A DNA stretch of 13,280 bases from Bryobacterales bacterium (GTDB lineage: Bacteria; Acidobacteriota; Terriglobia; Bryobacterales; Bryobacteraceae): the NCBI GenBank assembly GCA_025462985.1, contig JAOAPP010000142.1, positions 1 through 13,280 of the forward strand, read 5' to 3'. This document shows positions 6,026 through 11,305 of the stretch, one piece after another; positions within the stretch are counted from its first letter, which is position 1; each line of letters starts with the position of its first letter. The translations under genes and the position numbers were made by a program. The notes under the pieces are model-generated. The model was not told where the DNA came from, did not search any database, and saw nothing but the letters and a program-made list of their open reading frames with translations.

Positions 6026-6904
6026 GTGCATCGCTTTCTGCTACATAACGGGACTATCCGCGACGCCCGCGAACCGTTGCTGTCTCCGGGCCAGATCGGA
6101 TTCCTGAACGGTTGGGGAGTGTTCAGCACCCTTCGCGTCTCCCAAGGCGTTCTGTTCGCCTATGAACGCCACTACCGGCGCATGGAGCACGATGCGCGCC
6201 GGATCCGCGTTCCCTTCGAGCTTTCTGCCGAATCGTTGCACGAGCAACTTCTGCAGTTAATCGATTTCAATGACGCGAACGAAGCTACTCTTCGCGTCTG
6301 CATCGTTCGCAACACGGGAGGTGTGTTCCAGAGTCCGGATCTCACGCGATCAACGGACCTGGTTGCCTTCACAGCCGACTTGAAGGACTGGGGTGCCGGT
6401 GTCAAGCTGACCTACGTTGCGCACGGCAGACATGGAGCGTCACCGTTCGCCGGAGCCAAAGTGACTTCCTGGGCGCAAAACCTCACCTGGTACGAAGAGG
6501 CTCGCGAAAGCGGTTTCGATGAAGTGATTCTTTTGAACGAAGAAGGGCAAATCAGCGAGTGCACATCGGCCAACATCTTCGCGATCCAGGGCGACCGTAT
6601 CGTAACGCCTCCGCTCAGCACGTCGGGCTGTCTGCCGGGTATCACCCGTGCCTTGTTGCTGGAGGAGAGTCTTGCGCCGGAACTCCGCATTCAGGAGAGC
6701 GAATTGACGCCGTCTGAACTGGAAGGGAGCGACGGTGTGTTTATCACTTCCACGACCCGCGATCTGCTGCCCGTGCTTGAGATTGACGGGGCCCCTTTGG
6801 CGCAGGCCCCAGAGAAACTCGAGGCTTTGCGTCTTCGGTTCCAGCAGTATCGGGCGGGCTACATTTCAGAGCGCTTGCGAGTAGCCAAACCGCTCCTGGT
6901 ATGA
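6026..6904 (+). CDS. Class IV (fold type IV) PLP aminotransferase: BCAT, D-amino acid aminotransferase or aminodeoxychorismate lyase-like
   Basis: A 292-residue PLP enzyme of the IlvE/Dat/PabC family. GVFSTLRV at 31-38 is the usual N-domain block. Lys145 in GAKVTSW is the probable Schiff-base lysine: its distance to the E-A pair at 158-159 matches D-amino acid aminotransferase. The cofactor-nitrogen Glu is 178 in G-Q-I-S-E-C-T-S-A-N-I-F, followed by T-P-P-L and G-C-L-P-G-I-T-R for phosphate contacts. The usual G-D-G-V-F is N-G-W-G-V-F here. Sequence cannot separate branched-chain, D-amino acid and PabC activities; the context (rph-rdgB) does not help, and no folate genes adjoin. Start GTG at 6026 with only a weak purine-rich AGAGA immediately before it. 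The stop overlaps the next gene as ATGA. Confidence 0.9.
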   Translation: MHRFLLHNGTIRDAREPLLSPGQIGFLNGWGVFSTLRVSQGVLFAYERHYRRMEHDARRIRVPFELSAESLHEQLLQLIDFNDANEATLRVCIVRNTGGVFQSPDLTRSTDLVAFTADLKDWGAGVKLTYVAHGRHGASPFAGAKVTSWAQNLTWYEEARESGFDEVILLNEEGQISECTSANIFAIQGDRIVTPPLSTSGCLPGITRALLLEESLAPELRIQESELTPSELEGSDGVFITSTTRDLLPVLEIDGAPLAQAPEKLEALRLRFQQYRAGYISERLRVAKPLLV

Positions 6905-7302
6905 GGATTCCAGGTTTATCCTGTCCGAACTGTGGCAGCGAAAACCTGAGAAGGTCCAAGCGACAGTCGCTGGGCGAGATCGGGAAGATGCTGTTGGGCG
7001 CCTACCCGTTTCGCTGCCTGAAATGCGGTTCGCGGTTTTGGATGAGCATCTGGTTGTTTTCGAAGCTGGCGACCGCCAAATGCCCTAAATGCCTTCGAAC
7101 CGACCTGGTGACCTGGCCGGAGAAGTACTACCGGCCGACGTTCTGGCGTCGCGTCGAGTACACTTTGGGCGCACACTGCTATCGTTGCAACGCGTGCCGA
7201 TGCAATTTCATCAGCTTTCGAGGGCGAATCGCAGACGAAACAGTTACGCCGCCGCCGTCTCCGCCCGAAAAAAGCCTCCATCGTTCCGGCTCCGCCGAAT
7301 GA
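6901..7302 (+). CDS. Double zinc-ribbon conserved hypothetical protein
   Basis: A 133-residue protein of unknown function with ten cysteines in a regular layout: CPNC at 8-11, CLKC at 39-42, CPKC at 61-64, and CYRCNACRC at 93-101. The first two pairs make one zinc ribbon and the last two a second; the spacing (about 28 residues within each) is nearly the same, suggesting internal duplication. Between them lies F-W-M-S-I-W-L-F, possibly a hydrophobic strand or membrane-touching patch. The tail is Pro/Ser rich and polar. The ATG overlaps the aminotransferase stop (ATGA), so its translation is tied to that gene. It could bind nucleic acid or act as a metal-dependent scaffold. No family is recognised with certainty. 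Confidence 0.8.
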   Translation: MRIPGLSCPNCGSENLRRSKRQSLGEIGKMLLGAYPFRCLKCGSRFWMSIWLFSKLATAKCPKCLRTDLVTWPEKYYRPTFWRRVEYTLGAHCYRCNACRCNFISFRGRIADETVTPPPSPPEKSLHRSGSAE

Positions 7303-7369
7303 GCCGGGGTGTATCTCCCGAGTTTTTTGAGATCTAAGGGCGCCTCCGGCCACGTTTCAGTGGACGCCC

Positions 7370-7999
7370 ATGATCTCCCCGAATCAGCTGAGCTTGCAAT
7401 GTCGATTGACGATAGTGGGCATTCTGGTAGGACTGTTCTCGTTTGCCGTCCTCACTTTGCCGTTGCGCGGCCACCTGAATACCGCTGTCCCGACGACTCG
7501 ACACGGGCTGACGGGGTCGGACCTCGATCACTTCACTGACACGGCGTATCGCACGGCCGAGTCCTTTCGACAGGAGATTACCCAGGCGCTGTTGCTGGCC
7601 GAGGGAATACTCGCGGGCGAGCGTGGGGTGAAACAGTCGAAGTCCCGTCACGTGAGTTGGGCCGTCGCGGGCGGAGATTCGAACGGCAGCAGGTCATTGA
7701 AATTGCCCCTGCTCTGGATCCGCAGGACCCCCCTGCGGCCCTCGACGACATCGCGGCGATCCCTTGTCGATGAAGTCAGCGCACTATCGGGAGCCCGGTG
7801 CAGCATCTTTCAGCGGATCAATGAGGCAGGCGACATGCTTTTGGTTTCGACCAGCGGCAGTCGGTCTGAGGGAAAGCGGACGATTGGAACGGTAACGCCG
7901 GCGTCCAAAGCAAACGGTGCGATGAACGCTGCGATCCCCGCGGTGCTCGGAAACCATGCCTATAGTGGAGCATCCGCCATGGAGGCGGACCCATTTTGA
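7370..7999 (+). CDS. Chemoreceptor N-terminal fragment: first transmembrane helix and first half of Cache_3-like sensor
   Basis: A 209-codon frame carrying the front of a methyl-accepting chemotaxis-type receptor. Residues 13-32 form the first transmembrane helix. The extracytoplasmic part has a helical region with S-F-R-Q-E-I-T-Q near 65-72, then typical Cache_3 blocks: LVDEVSALSGARCSIFQRIN, E-A-G-D-M-L-L-V-S-T-S, and K-R-T-I-G-T-V-T-P-A. It ends in A-Y-S-G-A-S-A-M-E-A-D-P-F and a TGA at 7997-7999. At that point homologues continue with a TAY-P-I block. That block is found immediately downstream in the -1 frame, so this is half a gene and not a small sensor. The ATG is 67 nt after the zinc-ribbon gene, and the ribosome site is unclear. 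Confidence 0.75.
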   Translation: MISPNQLSLQCRLTIVGILVGLFSFAVLTLPLRGHLNTAVPTTRHGLTGSDLDHFTDTAYRTAESFRQEITQALLLAEGILAGERGVKQSKSRHVSWAVAGGDSNGSRSLKLPLLWIRRTPLRPSTTSRRSLVDEVSALSGARCSIFQRINEAGDMLLVSTSGSRSEGKRTIGTVTPASKANGAMNAAIPAVLGNHAYSGASAMEADPF

Positions 8000-9366
8000 C
8001 TGCGTACCAGCCGATCTCTGGGACCGACGGAGCCGTGATTGGGATGATCTCCGTCAGTCTGCGCGAAGCGGTGGAGGCGGAGAAGATCCGGCGTTCGCTA
8101 TCCGGTATTCGGCCAGGCTCGCGGGGGCATATCTTCGCCCTTTATGCGGACGGCAGCGCGTACGGAAGCGTTGCTTTCGCAACAGGAGACGCAGGATTCC
8201 CGTTTTCTCCGTCCATTTCAGCCCAGATTATCCGGGCAGCGCTGAAGCAGCCTGACGGAACAGTGGAACAGCGGTATCGGCTCGCTCCAGTGGGCGAGAT
8301 GGTCGCGCATGTCCGGTACTTCGCTCCCTGGAAGTGGGTGCTGGGAGTCACAGTTCCTGAAAGCGAAATGGCTCTTCCCTCGCCTTCGCTCGAACCGAAA
8401 ACAAAGGGGATAGCGAGTGGGCTATGGATTGCCTTTGTACTGTCCTTGATGGTCGCAGGGGCCGTGTGGGCCTGGTATTCTGCGGTCCTTTCCTCCGAGA
8501 TTCTTCGATTCGCCGCACGGATGAAGGCGAACGCAGAACACCTGCTGCGTATCGATGACAAGATATGGTCGGCAGCAGAAGAGCAGTCCAGGGAGGCGAT
8601 TCAGCACAGCCGCGATCTCAGAGAGGCTGCGTCGGCTGTTTCGGAATTGAACCGAAGCGTGCGGGCAGTGGGGAACCGGCTGCATGAGACGTTGCGTTCG
8701 GCGCGGGCTTGCGAAGAGCATGCCAAGAACGCTTCGAGCCAGCTGAAGGGGATGCAAGGAACAATGATAGATCTCAGCTCGTCCAATGCACAGGTATCCG
8801 GGCTCGTAAAAGACATCGCGGACATTGCCTTGCAGAGCAGGATACTGGCGTTGAATGCCGGCATTGAAGCGGCGCGAGCCGGGCAGCACGGAGCCGCATT
8901 CAGCAGAGTCGCTGATGAATTCGGAACCCTGGCGCATCGCTGCGCCCAGGCAGCGAAGGGCACGACGTCACTATTGACCGAGTCGATAAAGATCAGCGAT
9001 AGCGGGAAAGAGCAGTTGGTGAAGCTTACTCTCGAGTTGAATCAGGCATGCGCGAGTTCGCAAGCCGCGGAACATTCGCTGCAAGAGTGCCTGCCCGAGC
9101 TGAACCGACAGGGCCAAGCAACAGGCAATGTGTCGGCGGTACTAGGACGCGTGCGGGATTTCAGTCCAACTAAACGGCAGGCTGTAAATGCCGGTGAGGA
9201 GATCCGCCGCCAAGCCATCGGTCTGCAGGCGGAGGCGAACGAGCTTTCTGGTGTCATAAATGGACAGAGAAAGGCGAAGAAAGTTAACCGGCAGCCTGCA
9301 CGGAGACCCCGGTCTTCTGACGCGAAAGCACCAGAAGGCAGCCAATCTGCTCTCCGAGCGTACTGA
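7996..9366 (+). CDS. Chemoreceptor C-terminal fragment: rest of Cache sensors, second transmembrane helix and signalling hairpin
   Basis: A 456-codon frame, nominally starting at TTG 7996. Residues 2-22 (TAYQPISGTDGAVIG then M-I-S-V-S-L) finish the first Cache domain. Residues 40-125, with G-S-R-G-H-I-F-A-L-Y-A-D-G and F-A-P-W-K-W-V-L-G-V-T-V, resemble a second, Cache_2-like domain. Helix 2 is at about 141-163. The cytoplasmic coiled coil follows with no recognisable HAMP. The hairpin tip around 272-320 keeps L-A-L-N-A-G-I-E-A-A-R-A-G but differs from canonical receptors elsewhere: QSR for QTN, AGQ for AGE, G-A-A-F-S-R-V-A for G-R-G-F-A-V-V-A. The last 28 or so residues are basic, low complexity, and antisense to the GAF gene, so they may not be ancestral. 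No CheW-binding pentapeptide is seen. Confidence 0.8.
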   Translation: MTAYQPISGTDGAVIGMISVSLREAVEAEKIRRSLSGIRPGSRGHIFALYADGSAYGSVAFATGDAGFPFSPSISAQIIRAALKQPDGTVEQRYRLAPVGEMVAHVRYFAPWKWVLGVTVPESEMALPSPSLEPKTKGIASGLWIAFVLSLMVAGAVWAWYSAVLSSEILRFAARMKANAEHLLRIDDKIWSAAEEQSREAIQHSRDLREAASAVSELNRSVRAVGNRLHETLRSARACEEHAKNASSQLKGMQGTMIDLSSSNAQVSGLVKDIADIALQSRILALNAGIEAARAGQHGAAFSRVADEFGTLAHRCAQAAKGTTSLLTESIKISDSGKEQLVKLTLELNQACASSQAAEHSLQECLPELNRQGQATGNVSAVLGRVRDFSPTKRQAVNAGEEIRRQAIGLQAEANELSGVINGQRKAKKVNRQPARRPRSSDAKAPEGSQSALRAY

Positions 9367-9847
9367 GCATCTCCATATCGGAACCGCTGTGAATACGGGG
9401 GGCCTGGTGCTGGACGTTGATGACGCCGACGACCTTGTTTTGCGAGATGATCGGGACGGAAAGAAACGCCTCAAACATATCCTGCGGAAGTTCCTTGAAG
9501 AACTTAAAGCGCGGATCATTGTAGGCTTCTCGTGAAATGGCCAGCAGCCGTCGTTCCCGAGCCACCCATCCAGTGAGCCCCTCATTCAGCCGCAGCCGCA
9601 ATCTGCCGATCTTGCTACGAGTTCCGTCAGTAGAGGCGTAGAGGACCAGTTCTGCGTTTTCAACCAGATAGATCAGACAGGAGTCGCATTCCAGGAAGTC
9701 GCGAATCAGTTCGACGATTTCATGCAGAACTCCGTCCAGTTCCAGGTCGCGCGTCATTAGCCGACTGACCCGCTGAAAAAGCCGGAGTTGCTGCTCTACT
9801 CTTTCCAGGCGTGCTTCGAGCTCACGAGTCTTCGACACCGTTCTCAA
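9284..9847 (-). CDS. Stand-alone GAF-domain protein resembling the PtsP sensor domain
   Basis: A 187-residue cytoplasmic protein. A coiled coil occupies about residues 6-35, and one GAF domain fills the rest: L-D-G-V-L-H-E-I-V-E-L-I-R-D-F, the C-D-S-C-L-I-Y-L-V core, L-N-E-G-L-T-G-W-V-A, then D-P-R-F-K-F-F-K-E-L-P and V-V-G-V-I-N-V-Q-H. The R-L-R-L-N-E-G-L-T-G-W-V and DPRFKF pattern is most like the N-terminal GAF of PtsP (nitrogen phosphotransferase enzyme I), but no phosphotransfer domain follows. GAF domains bind small ligands or mediate dimers; the ligand here is unknown. The start is uncertain: TTG at 9847 or GTG at 9838, neither with a good ribosome site. Its 3' end overlaps the receptor gene by 83 bp. 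It is divergent from bactofilin across 135 bp. Confidence 0.82.
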   Translation of the reverse strand: MRTVSKTRELEARLERVEQQLRLFQRVSRLMTRDLELDGVLHEIVELIRDFLECDSCLIYLVENAELVLYASTDGTRSKIGRLRLRLNEGLTGWVARERRLLAISREAYNDPRFKFFKELPQDMFEAFLSVPIISQNKVVGVINVQHQAPRIHSGSDMEMLSTLGEQIGCLLVLSRQKTGVSVQAAG

Positions 9848-9982
9848 TTATTACAGAACCGCAGGGGATGTCATACTTGCTGAAGTGGCGCCATTAGGAA
9901 TCGATCCGCGGCTGCGCTGACGGAGCTGCTAGTCCAAGGTAGTACCATTTAATCGAGCAGTTTTCGAGGAGAAGCTTATCCC
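9848..9982. promoter_or_regulatory. Divergent intergenic region between GAF and bactofilin genes
   Basis: These 135 bases separate two outward-reading genes and must contain their promoters. No pair of hexamers is good enough to call. The only clear signal is GAGGAGA at 9966-9972, a strong ribosome site 10 nt before the bactofilin ATG. Confidence 0.5.
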
Positions 9983-10567
9983 ATGTGGAGTAAAAGAACG
10001 CAAGACGAACCGGCGCAAACTCCCCAAAGACCATCTATTCCCCCTTCTTCCAACCCGGTGGAACCGCAACGACGAGAGATCGGCAGCATCCCGTCGACAG
10101 GAAGAAGCTTTGAACCAGAGAGCGGAGTCGTTCGCAGCGGAACGGCCGCATTGGGCAAGAACGTTACGGTGAAAGGGCAGATTTTCGCGCGCGAAGATCT
10201 AACCATCGACGGCGAAGTGGAGGGCACGATCGAGTGTCACGATCATCGTTTGACCATCGGTCCGAACGCCCGCGTTCAGGCGAGTTTGAAAGCTCGCGAG
10301 ATTATCATTCACGGCTCTATCCAGGGCAATGTCGAGTCCACTGACAAGATCGACATCAAGAAGGAAGCCAAACTCGTAGGCGACATCAAGACCAGCCGCA
10401 TTGTCATTGAGGACGGTGCTTATTTCAAGGGAAGCATCGACATTTCGAAGGCGACCCAGTCAAAGCAGGCTGCGCCTCCCATCGTTGTCAACCAGCCTTC
10501 AACCGCCGCGGTAGCCGCGGCTCCGGCTCGCGAAAACGCGACCGGCACGGTCAGCTCGGCGAAGTAG
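9983..10567 (+). CDS. Bactofilin family cytoskeletal protein
   Basis: A 194-residue bactofilin (BacA/CcmA, formerly DUF583), a membrane-associated polymer-forming cytoskeletal protein that helps shape cells and localise envelope enzymes. Its core at about 54-155 is a right-handed beta-helix with repeating hydrophobic turns: L-G-K-N-V-T-V-K-G-Q-I, L-T-I-D-G-E-V-E-G-T-I, L-T-I-G-P-N-A-R-V-Q-A, I-I-I-H-G-S-I-Q-G-N-V, I-D-I-K-K-E-A-K-L-V-G-D-I, and I-V-I-E-D-G-A-Y-F-K-G-S-I. The N-terminal 50 residues are Pro/Ser/Gln rich and the C-terminal 35 are Ala/Pro rich, both probably disordered, as is usual. It has a good GAGGAGA ribosome site. A likely terminator follows the stop, so it may be transcribed alone. 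Confidence 0.95.
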   Translation: MWSKRTQDEPAQTPQRPSIPPSSNPVEPQRREIGSIPSTGRSFEPESGVVRSGTAALGKNVTVKGQIFAREDLTIDGEVEGTIECHDHRLTIGPNARVQASLKAREIIIHGSIQGNVESTDKIDIKKEAKLVGDIKTSRIVIEDGAYFKGSIDISKATQSKQAAPPIVVNQPSTAAVAAAPARENATGTVSSAK

Positions 10568-10582
10568 TTCCCTCATTTCCGC

Positions 10583-10622
10583 GAGCGCCTTCGGCCCGGC
10601 AGGCTGGGGCGCTCCACTTTTA
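10583..10622 (+). terminator. Probable intrinsic terminator after bactofilin
   Basis: GAGCGCC at 10583-10589 pairs perfectly with GGCGCTC at 10608-10614, and an inner GGCC/GGCT stem with a wobble closes a CGGCA loop. A short T-rich stretch (CACTTTTAT) follows. It lies 15 nt after the bactofilin stop. The T-tract is weak, so termination may be partial. Confidence 0.5.
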
Positions 10623-10631
10623 TACATCGTG

Positions 10632-11264
10632 ATGATTTTCGGCAGCAAAGGCGTGTCCGCGAAAAGCGAGAGCGGTTCCGGCACAATAGTCCGACACAGC
10701 AGCGGTTTCGAACAGTTCTGCGGGGCGATGGACACGGGAGAAACGCAAACCGTGCTCGATATCTCTGGCGCCAGCCAGGCCAATATTATGTTTATTACTG
10801 GCCTAGGTCACCGTATCTCCTCTGACGACATGCTCGAAACGATGGAGGACTGCTTCGGGAAGGACTTCATCGAGGGCCAGCAGTCGGCGGCGAAAGCCCA
10901 GCGGTTTCTTGACCAGGCGCTTGCGTTTCCCGACCAGTCGTTCGACGGCGCCCTGGTGTGGGATTCGCTGCAGTATCTTGCGACGCCTGTGATTGAGCAG
11001 ACGGTTGAGCGGTTGCTCCGGGTGATGCGCCCGGGAGGATACATTCTCGCCTTCTTCAACGCAAATGAGAAATCCGGACGCCTTCCCGTCTATAACTACC
11101 GCATACAGGACCGCAAAACCATACTGCAGGTGCCGCGAGCGGACATGACGCAGCGAAGCCAGTTCTTCCCGAACCGGACGATTGAGCAGCTATTTCAGCA
11201 GGCGGCGTCCCTCAAGTTTTTCCTGACGCGCGGATCGTCACGGGAAGTCCTCATTCGCCGGTAA
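10632..11264 (+). CDS. SAM-dependent methyltransferase-like protein with degraded motif I
   Basis: A protein of about 210 residues with a class I methyltransferase-like fold. V-L-D-I-S-G-A-S-Q-A-N-I near 42-53 sits where the SAM-binding motif (V-L-D-x-G-x-G-x-G) belongs, but the glycines are mostly replaced by Ser, Ala and Gln. L-G-H-R-I-S-S-D-D would contain the acidic residue after strand 2. S-F-D-G-A-L-V-W-D-S-L-Q-Y-L is motif IV-like and L-R-V-M-R-P-G-G-Y-I-L-A-F-F is the standard post-motif. SAM binding is therefore uncertain; it may be a weak enzyme or a non-catalytic relative. The substrate is unknown. GTG at 10629 immediately precedes the ATG at 10632; neither has a clear ribosome site. 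It lies between bactofilin and lysS. Confidence 0.75.
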   Translation: MIFGSKGVSAKSESGSGTIVRHSSGFEQFCGAMDTGETQTVLDISGASQANIMFITGLGHRISSDDMLETMEDCFGKDFIEGQQSAAKAQRFLDQALAFPDQSFDGALVWDSLQYLATPVIEQTVERLLRVMRPGGYILAFFNANEKSGRLPVYNYRIQDRKTILQVPRADMTQRSQFFPNRTIEQLFQQAASLKFFLTRGSSREVLIRR

Positions 11265-11282
11265 CTCGCCGGCATCTACAAT
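11254..11282 (+). promoter_or_regulatory. Candidate lysS promoter
   Basis: TACAAT at 11277-11282 is one base from the -10 consensus, and TTCGCC at 11254-11259 is a poor -35 at exactly 17 nt. It would give a leader of about 17 nt before the lysS start and overlaps the end of the methyltransferase-like gene. The strength rests on the -10 alone. Confidence 0.3.
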
Positions 11283-11291
11283 TAAGTTTTC

Positions 11292-11297
11292 AGGGAG
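11292..11297 (+). promoter_or_regulatory. Ribosome binding site deciding the lysS TTG start
   Basis: AGGGAG sits 8 nt before the TTG at 11306. This near-ideal spacing supports the rare start codon, and the resulting N-terminus (MALEDELLRQR) matches the usual LysS opening. Confidence 0.6.
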
Positions 11298-11305
11298 CTT
11301 CTCCG

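Larger units (their letters stand above)
7370..9366 (+). pseudogene. Methyl-accepting chemotaxis-type receptor split by a one-base frameshift
   Basis: The two fragments at 7370-7999 and 7996-9366 join into one receptor of about 665 residues if one base is added in the T run at 7994-7997. The joint then reads A-D-P-F-L-T-A-Y-Q-P-I-S-G-T-D-G with the Cache domain unbroken. Neither frame has other stops, so the break is recent or is a sequencing or assembly error. The site does not resemble a standard slippery heptamer, and a four-T run is short for transcriptional slippage. A TTG at 7996 overlaps the TGA and could allow reinitiation, but that would cut one folded domain in two. Whole-receptor order: helix 1, Cache_3-like, Cache_2-like, helix 2, cytoplasmic hairpin. 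No HAMP domain is evident. Confidence 0.7.

Noticed and set aside
7650..7790. A second frameshift in the receptor, suspected because another frame (V-I-E-I-A-P-A-L-D-P) looks protein-like
   Set aside because: The main frame keeps the L-P ... L-V-D-E-V spacing expected for this sensor family, and the alternative frame stops after 26 codons or so.
7992..8000. Programmed frameshifting at CCATTTTGAC, resembling the RF2 site
   Set aside because: The RF2-type event is +1, but the receptor needs -1 here; slipping back would pair tRNA-Phe with ATT, and there is no slippery heptamer.
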